Assembly (NCBI RefSeq): GCF_029210495.1
Contig: NZ_JARGDK010000013.1
Span: 1 to 64,000, forward strand
Direction of reading: 5' to 3'
DNA: 64,000 nt
Origin: Pseudothioclava nitratireducens
GTDB lineage: Bacteria; Pseudomonadota; Alphaproteobacteria; Rhodobacterales; Rhodobacteraceae
Shown here one piece after another: positions 45,068 to 54,146 of the stretch. The notes under the pieces are model-generated. The model had not been told where the DNA came from and searched no databases. It saw only the letters and a list, made by a program, of their open reading frames with translations. How positions within the stretch are numbered: position 1 is the first letter of the stretch; each line of letters starts with the position of its first letter. The translations under genes were made by a program, and so were the position numbers.

Positions 45068-45588
45068 CGGAATTGCGCCTGCGCTCCCGGCTTGCCCGGT
45101 TGTCGCGCCACGATCTGGCGCTGTTGTTGCGGGCCTTCGGGGTTTTGCTCTGGGTGCGGCTCAACCTGTTTCTGCATCGCACGCCGTATCTGCGGGGCAA
45201 GATTGCCCAACTGGCTGCGCGGGCACCGCTGGACCCGGCGCCAGCGGCTGCCGATCTGCGCGAAGTGGTCTGGTCGGTGCGCAATGCGGCCCGGTTCGTG
45301 CCGGTGGGGAGCTGTCTGACGCAAGCGCTTGCGGGGCAGTATTTGCTCGCTGCGCGGGGGGCTGAGACCACCGTGCGGCTGTCGATGCCAATTGCGGGGA
45401 CCGATCAGGCCCCGGCCTTCCGCCCCCATGCGTGGCTGATGTCGGGGCGCATGATCTTGCTCGGGGGTACGCCAGAAGAACTGGCGCGCCATCGCGCCCT
45501 GGTCGAATTTCACCCCGACCGTCCCGATGCCGGGGTGCCGGTTTCGTCTATCGGCGCGCCGTTCGGAACGGAGGCGCCCCCGTCATGA
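45064..45588 (+). CDS. Lasso leader peptidase B2 (transglutaminase-like)
   Basis: A 174-residue cysteine protease that removes the leader. The fold belongs to the Transglut_core3 group: Cys84 in VPVGSCLTQALAG and His122 in FRPHAWLM are the catalytic pair. I cannot place the third, acidic member with certainty. The Glu that often follows HAW in relatives is absent. Both ends overlap neighbours by ATGA. Confidence 0.92.
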   Translation: MTELRLRSRLARLSRHDLALLLRAFGVLLWVRLNLFLHRTPYLRGKIAQLAARAPLDPAPAAADLREVVWSVRNAARFVPVGSCLTQALAGQYLLAARGAETTVRLSMPIAGTDQAPAFRPHAWLMSGRMILLGGTPEELARHRALVEFHPDRPDAGVPVSSIGAPFGTEAPPS

Positions 45589-47489
45589 GTGGCTTCACCG
45601 GCTATCTTCACCACGGAGGGCATGGCGGGATGGCCGATGCCCTGTGTCGGGAGATGCTGGGACGCTGCGCGCATCGGGGACCGCACGGGCTTCATGTGCA
45701 TTGCGAGGGGGCTATGGCGCTTGGCCACGCCTGGCTCGACGCGACCGGGGATGGTCCGGGCCCGTGGCAATGGCGCGATTCCGGGCCGGTGCTGAGTGGC
45801 GATCTGAGCCTGACCAATGCGCGCGCGCTCTGCGCAGAGCTGGGCATCTCCGAGGTCAGTGACGGGGCGGCGATCCTGGCGGCCTATGACCGCTGGGGGC
45901 GCGATTGTCTGGCGCGGCTTGAGGGCGAATTCGCCTTTGTCTTGTGGGACCCGGAGCGGCGGCGGCTTCTGGGCGCGCGCGACCGCTTTGGCGTCAAGCC
46001 TTTCGTCTATCATGCTGCCCCGCGCGGTCTGGCCGCGGCCAGCGAGATCGGGCCGGTTCTGGCGGTGTTGGGCAGCGACCCGCAGCCCGATGAGCGTTGG
46101 ATCGCGGCTTATCTGTCGGGCTATGTGTTCGAGGCGCATCGCACCGCCTATCGCGGTGTCGAGCGTCTGCCGCCGGGGCATCTTTTGTGTCTTGAGGGGG
46201 ACCGGGTCACGATCGAGCCCTGGTGGGTGCTGGAACCCGACCGGGTGCCGGTCGCAGAGGCGCCCGAGGCGCTGCACGCGGCGCTGAGCGATGCGGTTTC
46301 GACGCGGATGCGGGGCGGTCCGGTCGGTTCGATGCTGAGCGGGGGGCTCGATTCCTCGACCGTGTCCTGTCTTGCGGCGCGCACGAGCGTGCGCCCGGTG
46401 CCCGCGCTGTCGCTGCGCTATTCGACGCGGCCCGAGTTGGACGAGGGGGCATTCATCGACGCGGTGCGCTCGGGCGAGAATCTGTTGCCTTGCGATATCG
46501 ACGTGACCCAATCGCTGGTGCTTGATGACATCGAAGGGATGCTCGCGCAGCAAGAACAGCCTTTCCTCGGCTATGGCTCTCCGATGATGCGGCACCTGCT
46601 TGATGCCGCACAGGCGCAGGGCTTGCGCGTGATCCTGAGCGGGCATGGCGGGGATGAGGTCATCGGCAAGGGCCAATGGCATTTCGCCGAGTTGGCGCGG
46701 CGCGGAAAATGGATGCAACTCTGGACACTTACGGGCCAGTTCGCCGCTTTTACCGAGGCGCGTCGCAGCGAAGAATTCAACCCGCTCCTGCGCCATTACG
46801 GGCCGCGCCCGTTGCGGGCGCTGCTGCGCAGGCTGGCGCCCGAGGCGACCAGCTTTGACCCCTATGAATGGCGCGCGCTGGTCAATTCCGAGTTCGCCGA
46901 GCGGGTCGATCTGGTGGCGATCGCACGCGCGGCGCGGCTGCCCGATAGCGCAGACGACCGCGACCCCGAGCTGACCGCGCATCTGAATCTGCTGCGTCCG
47001 ACCGATGTGGCGAGCGGCTTCGAGGTGCTCGACCGGGCGGCGGCGCATCGCGGACTGGAGCCGCGCTACCCGTTCTACGACCGCCATGTCGTAGCGCTCT
47101 GCGTCGGTCAGCCGTCGGCGGCCAAGATCGCGCAGGGGCGGCCCCGCTCTTTGCTGCGCGCGGCGATGCGCGACGTGTTGCCGGCGAGCGTGTGCAACCG
47201 GCACAGCAAGATGGATTTCACCCGCAATTTCTGGGCAGGGATGCGCGCCGATCCGACCGGGCAAATCGAGGGGTATCGTCACATGATCCCCGAGCGTCTT
47301 GCGCCCTATGTCGATGCGCAGACCCTGCATCAGGCCGCCGAGCGTGCGTTGAAGGCGCCCGAGCCGGACACCACAGCCTTGCGGCAGGTCTGGCGGGCGC
47401 TCTGGCTCGACAACTGGCTGGCCAGGCTGTCCAATAGCTCTCAGGCCACGCCCGTGCCGATGGCCCGACTGGCCGAGGGGGGCGCATGA
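45585..47489 (+). CDS. Lasso macrolactam synthetase C (asparagine-synthetase-like)
   Basis: A 634-residue cyclase that adenylates the Asp9 side chain and joins it to the Gly1 amine. The ATP-binding motif SGGLDSS is at 252-258, with SGHGGDEV further on. The N-terminus is MSGFTGY, so the Cys2 of true glutamine-using asparagine synthetases is missing, as usual in lasso cyclases. The start at 45585 overlaps the B2 stop (ATGA). The frame open from 45432 is out of place. Confidence 0.94.
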   Translation: MSGFTGYLHHGGHGGMADALCREMLGRCAHRGPHGLHVHCEGAMALGHAWLDATGDGPGPWQWRDSGPVLSGDLSLTNARALCAELGISEVSDGAAILAAYDRWGRDCLARLEGEFAFVLWDPERRRLLGARDRFGVKPFVYHAAPRGLAAASEIGPVLAVLGSDPQPDERWIAAYLSGYVFEAHRTAYRGVERLPPGHLLCLEGDRVTIEPWWVLEPDRVPVAEAPEALHAALSDAVSTRMRGGPVGSMLSGGLDSSTVSCLAARTSVRPVPALSLRYSTRPELDEGAFIDAVRSGENLLPCDIDVTQSLVLDDIEGMLAQQEQPFLGYGSPMMRHLLDAAQAQGLRVILSGHGGDEVIGKGQWHFAELARRGKWMQLWTLTGQFAAFTEARRSEEFNPLLRHYGPRPLRALLRRLAPEATSFDPYEWRALVNSEFAERVDLVAIARAARLPDSADDRDPELTAHLNLLRPTDVASGFEVLDRAAAHRGLEPRYPFYDRHVVALCVGQPSAAKIAQGRPRSLLRAAMRDVLPASVCNRHSKMDFTRNFWAGMRADPTGQIEGYRHMIPERLAPYVDAQTLHQAAERALKAPEPDTTALRQVWRALWLDNWLARLSNSSQATPVPMARLAEGGA

Positions 47490-48442
47490 AACCGACCGAT
47501 CCGAAATCCCTGACCGAGAGCGCGGCGGGCGTGTTCACCTATCGCAGCTATGGGCTGGTGATCCGGTCCGAGATCGTGCTGCCCGAATTCGACCCAGCGA
47601 CTCCGGGGGGCGCCCCGGTTCAGGTGGCGATCCGGCGTGGACCCGTCGCTTTGCCAGAGGGCGTGCGCGCGCTTGGGGCGTGGTTCGAGTTTTCGGACAG
47701 TGGTGTGCGCTTCTGGTGGCAGGCGGTCGGGGGCTTTGCGGTCTCGGCGGATGGCTCCGAGGTAACCGTCGAATACGGGGCGGGCGTATCGGACGACCTG
47801 ATCGCGTTTCCGCTGCTCGGTCCGGTGCTCTCCGAGGTTCTGCGTCGTCAGGGTTTGTTCGTGCTGCACGCCTCCTCGGTGGCATTCGAGGGGCAGGGCC
47901 TCGCGCTGATGGCGGATAAGGGCACCGGCAAATCGACCACCGCCACGGCGCTCTTGCGGGCGGGGGCACGGTTGCTTGCCGATGATCTGGTGGCGATCCG
48001 GCCCGATCAGAACAGCATCGTGCCGGGCTTCGGGCAGGTCAAACTCGCCGAGGAGGCGCTTACGCAACTGCCCGAAGGTTCGGCCGTTCCGCGCCCGCAT
48101 GTGCATGATCAGATCGACAAGATCCGGGTGCTGGTGCCGGGGCTGATGGCGCCCGAGCCGGTCCCGGCGCGACGGCTTTACGTGCTGGTGCGCGGGGGCG
48201 GGTCCGAGGCGCGGATCGAGCGGCCCGCCACGGGTGAGATGGTGCCGGCGCTCCTGCGTTTTGCCTATGCGGACCGGTTCGGGCGCGCGGGCCCACAGGG
48301 CGCGGAGGCGGCGCGCCAGTTCCGCGACGCGGTGGCCGTGGCGCGCCACAGTGCCGTGCGTCGGTTGATCCTGCCCGACGGGGTGACAGAGCTTGACAAG
48401 GTGATCGCGGCCATTCGGACCGATTTGGGAGAGGCGCCATGA
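47486..48442 (+). CDS. HPr-kinase-like lasso peptide kinase
   Basis: A 318-residue protein with an HprK C-terminal-like domain. The P-loop is DKGTGKST (144-151), preceded by LHASSVAF (His128) and followed by LLADDLVAIR, where Asp166-Asp167 match catalytic and metal residues. Homologues in the paeninodin family phosphorylate the C-terminal Ser of the precursor. The precursor here ends in Ser. There is no ptsH nearby, so carbon regulation is unlikely. ATGA overlaps on both sides. Confidence 0.88.
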   Translation: MKPTDPKSLTESAAGVFTYRSYGLVIRSEIVLPEFDPATPGGAPVQVAIRRGPVALPEGVRALGAWFEFSDSGVRFWWQAVGGFAVSADGSEVTVEYGAGVSDDLIAFPLLGPVLSEVLRRQGLFVLHASSVAFEGQGLALMADKGTGKSTTATALLRAGARLLADDLVAIRPDQNSIVPGFGQVKLAEEALTQLPEGSAVPRPHVHDQIDKIRVLVPGLMAPEPVPARRLYVLVRGGGSEARIERPATGEMVPALLRFAYADRFGRAGPQGAEAARQFRDAVAVARHSAVRRLILPDGVTELDKVIAAIRTDLGEAP

Positions 48443-50337
48443 GCACCGATCTCTCGCCCCAACCCGAAGAGCCGCTGAGCGCGCGCGAAGCCTTCCATGA
48501 TGTGCTGGGCGTGATCTCGGCGCTCAAGGATATGGGGCGGGTGAAATTCTGGCTGGCGCTCGGGGCGCTTACGCTGAGCAGCCTGACCGAAGGCGCATCG
48601 ATCGTGCTTTTGCTGCCGATCCTGCATATCATCGGGCAAAGCGATGCGGGGGTGCGTGCCATTGATCTGGGCGGGCGCGAGGTGCTGGGCCTCGCGCTGC
48701 CCGATGTGTCACTGGGCCTGCCGGTCCTGCTGAGCATGGTGGTCGGGCTGGTGGCGCTTCAGGCGCTGTTCAACCGGGTGAAATCGGGCTTTCTGACGGG
48801 GCTTCTCTACGATTTCACCAACCGCATCCGCCGCGAGCTGTTTCGCGCTGTGGCCGAGGCCCGCTGGGACCGCGTGAGCCGGTTTCGCGGCTCGGAGCTG
48901 GAACATGCGTTGACCGGCGAGATTGCCCGGATTCAGACCGTCTCGATGGTCACGCTGATGCTGTTGCAGGGGCTTTTGGGGATCGCGATCTATCTGGCGC
49001 TGAGCGTGGTGATCTCGATTCCGATGTCGCTGTTCTCGGTGGGGTTCGGGGTGCTGGCCTTCGTGCTGATGCGCCCCTTCCGGCGGCGCGCGGCACGGTT
49101 CGGGACGCTCATTCAGGCCAATCGCAAGCGGCAATATGCGACGGTTGCGGATTTTCTGGCGGGGCTGAAAAGCGCGCGCAGCATGAATGGCGAGGGCGTG
49201 CATGTCGCCTCTTTCGAGGGAATTCTCGATCAGGCGCGTGGCGATGCGCGGGAATATTCGCGCCATGCTGCAACCGGGGCGGGGCTGTTTCAGGTGGCTT
49301 TGGCGGCGGGGGCGGCACTGTTCATCTACCTGTCGCTGATATGGGCGGGGCTGGCGATTTCGCAAATCGTTGTGCTGTTGCTGATCCTGATGCGGCTCGC
49401 CCCGCGCTTCATGGGAGTGCAGGGGCAGATGCAGCAATTGCTGATCGACCTGCCGGCCTGGCGCGATGTGCACCGCTTGCGCGATCAGCTTGTCGCGGCC
49501 CGCGATGACAGCGCAAGCCGGATCGTGCCGATCGCGCCGCTGAGTGACGGGATCGTGCTGGAGGATGTGACCTATCGCTACGATGAAGGTCCGGATGCGC
49601 CCGCGGCGCTGGTGGGGTGCTCGCTTAGCATTCCGGCGGGGCAGGTGACGGCGCTGATCGGGGCGTCGGGGTCGGGCAAGAGCACGGTGGCCGATCTGGT
49701 GACGGGGCTGATCCGGCCGCAGGCGGGGCGGCTTTTGTTTGACGGGCGTGAGCTGGGACCCGAGGAGCTTGGCGGCTGGCGCGAACAGATCGCTTATGTG
49801 CCGCAGGACAGTTTCCTGCTCCATGAATCGATCCGGGTGAACCTGCGCGCGGTGGCGCCCGAGGCAACTGAAGCCGAGATGCGGGTGGCGATCCGTCAGG
49901 CGGCGGCGGAGTTCGTCGATGACCTGCCGCAGGGCCTCGATACCAAGGTGGGCGATCGCGGGGTGCTCTTGTCAGGCGGCCAGCGCCAGCGCATCGCGCT
50001 GGCCCGTGCGCTGTTGCGCAAGCCGCGTTTCCTCGTGCTCGATGAGGCGACCAGCGCGCTCGATTGGGCCAGTCAGGACCGGGTGGCCAAGGCGGTGCAG
50101 GCGCTTGGCGACGAGGTGACGGTGCTCACCATCGCGCACCGGCCCTCGATGGTGCGCTTTGCGAGCACGGTGTACACGCTTGAGGCGGGCCGCGTCGTGG
50201 AGGCGGGGCGGAGCGAGGATCTGTTGCGCAATGACGAGGGGCATCTGGCACGGATGATCCGTCATGAGGCAGGTGGCGGCACCCGTTCGGGCAGCCGGAC
50301 GGTCTTGCGCGTGCAAGGGGCAAGACTCGGAGCCTGA
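48439..50337 (+). CDS. Lasso peptide ABC exporter (fused membrane and ATPase domains)
   Basis: A 632-residue half-transporter. Residues 1-320 carry about six membrane spans. The nucleotide-binding domain has Walker A GASGSGKST (about 407-416), the signature LLSGGQRQRIALARALL (from about 508) and Walker B FLVLDEATSALD. It probably exports the mature lasso peptide and gives self-protection, like McjD-type proteins. It is the last gene of the operon and ends 23 bases from the convergent small membrane-protein gene. Confidence 0.93.
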   Translation: MSTDLSPQPEEPLSAREAFHDVLGVISALKDMGRVKFWLALGALTLSSLTEGASIVLLLPILHIIGQSDAGVRAIDLGGREVLGLALPDVSLGLPVLLSMVVGLVALQALFNRVKSGFLTGLLYDFTNRIRRELFRAVAEARWDRVSRFRGSELEHALTGEIARIQTVSMVTLMLLQGLLGIAIYLALSVVISIPMSLFSVGFGVLAFVLMRPFRRRAARFGTLIQANRKRQYATVADFLAGLKSARSMNGEGVHVASFEGILDQARGDAREYSRHAATGAGLFQVALAAGAALFIYLSLIWAGLAISQIVVLLLILMRLAPRFMGVQGQMQQLLIDLPAWRDVHRLRDQLVAARDDSASRIVPIAPLSDGIVLEDVTYRYDEGPDAPAALVGCSLSIPAGQVTALIGASGSGKSTVADLVTGLIRPQAGRLLFDGRELGPEELGGWREQIAYVPQDSFLLHESIRVNLRAVAPEATEAEMRVAIRQAAAEFVDDLPQGLDTKVGDRGVLLSGGQRQRIALARALLRKPRFLVLDEATSALDWASQDRVAKAVQALGDEVTVLTIAHRPSMVRFASTVYTLEAGRVVEAGRSEDLLRNDEGHLARMIRHEAGGGTRSGSRTVLRVQGARLGA

Positions 50338-50360
50338 GCCATTCTGACGGCGCGCAAGCC

Positions 50361-50702
50361 TTAGCCGCGATGGGCGAGACCGTTTGCGACGGGCACGTCG
50401 GGTTTGCCCGAGGCTGCGGGTTCATCGTTGACGTATTCTGCGCCAAGCCCGCCCGAGCCACCGTTTTCGCGGCGTTTCGTTTCCGCGCGCACCATCACGA
50501 CAACCCATGCCAGATAGAGCATCTGCGCCGCAAAGGCCCCTGCCACCACAAGGAGCAGCGTGCCAAGCCAGCCAAGGCCAAGCGCGACACCTACCCCGAC
50601 GAGAGCGACGGAGAACAGACTCAACCCAGCGATGAAGGCCCGAAGATGCAAAGGCTCCCCCCTGTCAGCATCTAGCGCTGTTACGCAATCTTCACGCAAC
50701 AA
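50361..50702 (-). CDS. Small two-span membrane protein downstream of exoP
   Basis: A 113-residue protein. Two membrane spans lie in FIAGLSLFSVALVGVGVALG and the following LLLVVAGAFAAQMLYLAW, with a basic RAETKRREN segment after them. Its size and layout recall small repressors of exopolysaccharide synthesis (ExoX/SyrA type), but I cannot confirm homology. No ATG is available. The TTG at 50702 or the one at 50651 could be the start. It follows exoP after 62 bases. Confidence 0.55.
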   Translation of the reverse strand: MLREDCVTALDADRGEPLHLRAFIAGLSLFSVALVGVGVALGLGWLGTLLLVVAGAFAAQMLYLAWVVVMVRAETKRRENGGSGGLGAEYVNDEPAASGKPDVPVANGLAHRG

Positions 50703-50764
50703 CTAGATTCACGCAAGTATCCTATGATGCGCTCGGTGGAAATATGCCGCTTTTTGCATATGGG

Positions 50765-53176
50765 TCACGATTTCGCGCGCCCGGAGCCATATATGTATTC
50801 GCTGTATTCGTCCAGATAGGCGCCTGCGCTTTCATCCGAGGCCCAGTCGCGCAGCTTGGTCATGTTGACCTTGTTGAGCACCACGCCCATCGTCTTTTGC
50901 GCCAGCGCCGGGTCGTTGGCGAGCACGCTGCGCAGCATGGCCTTGGGCGTCTTGCCCCATTCCGCGACCATCACGACATGGGTCAACTGGCGCAGCATGG
51001 TGCGCGCATCGACCACCGGCCCGATCGGGGCCAGATCGACGATGACGAAATCGTAATGCATCCGCACGTCGTCGAGGAAACTGCGCATCACGCGCGTGCC
51101 GAGCAGTTCCGAAGTGTGGCTGATCGTGTCGGGCGCGATACAGGGCAAGAGTTCGACGCCGGTATCGCTGATGTCGCGCAGCGCGTCGCGCCAGTCCGTC
51201 TTGCCCAGTAGCACTTCGATGAGGCCCGGACCGGTCTTGAGGCCCAGCCCGCGACTCAGGCCGGGCCGGCGCGGGTCGCCATCGATCAGCAGCACGCTCG
51301 CGCCTGAGGCCGCGATCATCCCGGCAAGGTTCAGCGAGACCGAGGATTTGCCTTCGCCGGGGCGCACCGAGGTCACGCCGATCACCCGGCGGCTGTCATC
51401 GGCGGCGGTGATTTCGGCGCTCAGGCGGATATTGCGCAGGGTCTCGGCATAGAGCGAGCGCATGTGATCGAGCGCATAGATCGAGCCTTTGACCACCGCG
51501 CGGCGCGGTGTGGTGGTGGCACGCTCGCTCATCGGCGGGTCAGTGCTCTCGCGCAGGCCGCGCGGGCCGGGCAACGGTTTCGCCCGCACCGGGCGATCGG
51601 TCGTCGAGAACAGCGGCAAGTAACCCAGAAACGCCTGCCGCAGATCCAGTTGTACATCCTCGGCGGTGCGAATGAAACGGTCGCGCCATTCGCGCAGCGC
51701 GCCGATCACCGCCCCGGTCATCAGCCCGAGCACGATCATCATCAGCAGCGTGCGCGTGGTGCTGGGACCGGCGGCGACGCGCGGAATATCGGCCAGCGAG
51801 AGCACCCGCACATTCGAGATCGGGAAGGTCTTTTGCTGGTCGATCTCCTGAAAGCGGGTCAGGAAGGTCTGGTGCAGCGCGGCCAGCGTGCTCGCACGGC
51901 TTTCGAGTGCGTTCAGCTCGATCTGCGCGGAACCGGCCTCGGCGTTTTCGTTGACGGCGTTTTGCAGCGTCCCGCGCAGCGCCTCGATCCGGGCCTCGGC
52001 CAGAATTTGCTCGCCGCGCGCCTCTTCGAGAAGCCGGGTCATGGCGGCATGAAGCCGCGCGGCGCTATCCTCGACGCGGGCCTCGAAGGCGCGCAACTGC
52101 GGATGGTCTGGGCCGAAATTCTCGCGGATGCGCTCGAGATTGACGATCGCGTCCGAGAGTTTGCGTTGCAGGTCCACGAAATCCGCGTCCCCGGTCGAGG
52201 CCACCCCCATCGGCACCCCGTCGCGCAGCGCATCGGGGCCGCGCTCGACGATGGCTTCATAGGATTTCACGCGGGCCTCCGCGCGGGCGGCCTCGGCGAT
52301 GGCGACGGTCAGATCGGCGTTCAGATTGGCGACGGCCTCTTCGGACATAAGCGAGCCGCGCGACGAGACCAGCCCGTTCTCCGAACGGAACCGGTCGGCG
52401 GCCACGGCGGCCGCGCGGGCCGAGGCCTCCAGCTCTTGCAAACGGCCCTGAAGCCATTGCGTCATCCGCTCGGTCGCCTCGTAATTGGCGTTCAGAACAT
52501 CCGCGACATAGGCTTCGGCATAGGCGTTCACGACGCTCGCGGCGATGACCGGGTCGTGCGAGCTATACCAGATTCCGAAAGCCGCGGAACGACCGATCCG
52601 TTCGACCCCGATCTGGCCTTGCAGAGCGCGGGCGACCATCGCCTTGCGCATCATGGCGATCTCTTCGGGGGTGGGCGGCGGCGGCGGTTCGACATTGGGG
52701 TCGATGACCGGCTCGGGCGCCGCGCGCAGCATGTCGATGGGTTTGCGCAGCAGCGCGCGTACGCTGCCGATGATATTGGCGATGGCCGAGCTTGGCGGGT
52801 TCAGAAAGCTGGGGTTCTGATCGAGGCGGAGGTCATCCACCACGGCGCGCGCGATCCCGTCCGAGGTGATGACGAGCTGCGCGCTGGCGATGCCGCTGTC
52901 GGACATGTTCACGTCATCGAGCTGGGTGATATCGGCGGCGGCGCGGCCGATATTGCTGTCGAGCATGACGGTCGAGCTGGCGAAATATTGCTTGGGGGTG
53001 GTCACCACGTAGAATACGCCAAAGCCGATCCAGAACAGCACCGAAAGCCCGATCGTCCAGCGCTGACGCCGGATTGCGGCGAGCACCCGCGAGAGGTCGA
53101 TCGTATCGAGCCCGCCATGCGCGGCCGGGTCCATCGAATTGCTGCTCTCGGCGATGCGGATACCGAATTGTCTCAT
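50765..53176 (-). CDS. exoP: Polysaccharide co-polymerase with tyrosine autokinase (ExoP/Wzc type)
   Basis: An 803-residue inner-membrane protein controlling chain length and export. A first membrane span (about 42-62), a long periplasmic Wzz/coiled-coil part and a second span (TLLMMIVLGLMTGAVIGAL) lead to the BY-kinase. Walker A is SVRPGEGKSS (from 603), A' is VLLIDGDPRRPG and B is DFVIVDLAPIG. The tail YLDEYSEYIYG is the tyrosine cluster for autophosphorylation. The start at 53176 shares an A with the upstream stop (TGATG) and has GGAG. Confidence 0.93.
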   Translation of the reverse strand: MRQFGIRIAESSNSMDPAAHGGLDTIDLSRVLAAIRRQRWTIGLSVLFWIGFGVFYVVTTPKQYFASSTVMLDSNIGRAAADITQLDDVNMSDSGIASAQLVITSDGIARAVVDDLRLDQNPSFLNPPSSAIANIIGSVRALLRKPIDMLRAAPEPVIDPNVEPPPPPTPEEIAMMRKAMVARALQGQIGVERIGRSAAFGIWYSSHDPVIAASVVNAYAEAYVADVLNANYEATERMTQWLQGRLQELEASARAAAVAADRFRSENGLVSSRGSLMSEEAVANLNADLTVAIAEAARAEARVKSYEAIVERGPDALRDGVPMGVASTGDADFVDLQRKLSDAIVNLERIRENFGPDHPQLRAFEARVEDSAARLHAAMTRLLEEARGEQILAEARIEALRGTLQNAVNENAEAGSAQIELNALESRASTLAALHQTFLTRFQEIDQQKTFPISNVRVLSLADIPRVAAGPSTTRTLLMMIVLGLMTGAVIGALREWRDRFIRTAEDVQLDLRQAFLGYLPLFSTTDRPVRAKPLPGPRGLRESTDPPMSERATTTPRRAVVKGSIYALDHMRSLYAETLRNIRLSAEITAADDSRRVIGVTSVRPGEGKSSVSLNLAGMIAASGASVLLIDGDPRRPGLSRGLGLKTGPGLIEVLLGKTDWRDALRDISDTGVELLPCIAPDTISHTSELLGTRVMRSFLDDVRMHYDFVIVDLAPIGPVVDARTMLRQLTHVVMVAEWGKTPKAMLRSVLANDPALAQKTMGVVLNKVNMTKLRDWASDESAGAYLDEYSEYIYGSGRAKS

Positions 53177-54144
53177 CAAGATCTCCGGGCTTCGGGTGTC
53201 TGTGGGGGACCATGCTGCGCGGCGGCGGCCTGCCCGTAAAGCGTGATCGCGCGCATCCCCAGCAGGGCGGCGATCACCCCGAGATGCAGGCTGGCGCGGG
53301 TCAGCGCGCTGTTGCGACGAAGCGGGTCGGGCAGGCCGATCAGCGCCAGACCGAGGCAGGCGAGCGCCTTGGCCCCGGCCAGCCCCGCCTGTGCGAGCCG
53401 ACCCGCCATCCCGCGCCCCTCGGCCAGCAGCGACCCATGCGTCTGGCCCATTCGAAAGCGCCGCCGCAAGAGCCAGCCAAGGCGTGCGCGCGCCTCGGGA
53501 ACCGTTTCGCGGGCAATGGCATCGGGGGCGTAGGCAATCCGCCCGCCCGCCTGCGAGAGCGCGGCGAAAAAGGCGGTGTCCTCCCCCCCCGAGCGCCCGC
53601 GCGCGGGATCGAAGCTCAGCCCGGCGCTGGCGGGATGGGCAAGGTCGATCAGGGTGTTGCAGGTATAGCCGGTCAGCGCCCAGCCGGCGCTGTCGCATTT
53701 CGGCTCCGTGTCGTGGACGCGGCCACGCTGCATCCAGCCGGGCGCTTGCGGCAGATAGGCGGCGCGCACCGGGCCGAGCACAGCGGCGGCGCGGGTCTGC
53801 TGCGCCTGCGCGTAGAGTTTCACGAGCCAATCCGGCGCGACGGTTTCGTCATCGTCGAGGAAGGCCAGAATGCCCGCGCCCTGTGCCCGCGCCGCGCTCA
53901 GGATCGCGTTGCGCGCCACCGAGATGTTATGCGCGGGCGCGTGCAGGTAGGTGACCGACATGGCAAAGCCCTCGGTGGCCTGCGCGACACGCGCGCGGGC
54001 CGAAGGGGTCTCGTCGTTGTCGGCGACGATGAGTGCGATCCGGGTGTCCTCTGGCACCTCCAGCCGCGCAAGCGAGGCCAGCGTGTCGCGGAGCGACTCT
54101 CGCCGATAGGTGCACAGACCGATGCAGATCAGTGTCGCCCCCAT
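53176..54144 (-). CDS. Glycosyltransferase family 2
   Basis: A 322-residue enzyme. LICIGLCTYRRESLRDTLASL and AFLDDDETVAPDWL (metal-binding acidic triplet) define the GT-A fold. GRSGGEDTAFFAALSQAGG is the acceptor-side acidic motif. A hydrophobic C-terminal stretch may touch the membrane. The start at 54144 has GAGGGG inside the end of the upstream gene. Part of the minus-strand exo operon. Confidence 0.9.
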   Translation of the reverse strand: MGATLICIGLCTYRRESLRDTLASLARLEVPEDTRIALIVADNDETPSARARVAQATEGFAMSVTYLHAPAHNISVARNAILSAARAQGAGILAFLDDDETVAPDWLVKLYAQAQQTRAAAVLGPVRAAYLPQAPGWMQRGRVHDTEPKCDSAGWALTGYTCNTLIDLAHPASAGLSFDPARGRSGGEDTAFFAALSQAGGRIAYAPDAIARETVPEARARLGWLLRRRFRMGQTHGSLLAEGRGMAGRLAQAGLAGAKALACLGLALIGLPDPLRRNSALTRASLHLGVIAALLGMRAITLYGQAAAAQHGPPQTPEARRS

Positions 54145-54146
54145 GC

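Noticed and set aside
45585-47489. Asparagine synthetase asnB of primary metabolism
   Set aside because: The glutaminase Cys2 is missing and the gene overlaps lasso B2 and the kinase, so it is the lasso cyclase.
47486-48442. HPr kinase/phosphorylase of carbon regulation
   Set aside because: There is no HPr or PTS gene nearby, and it lies in a lasso operon whose precursor ends in Ser.
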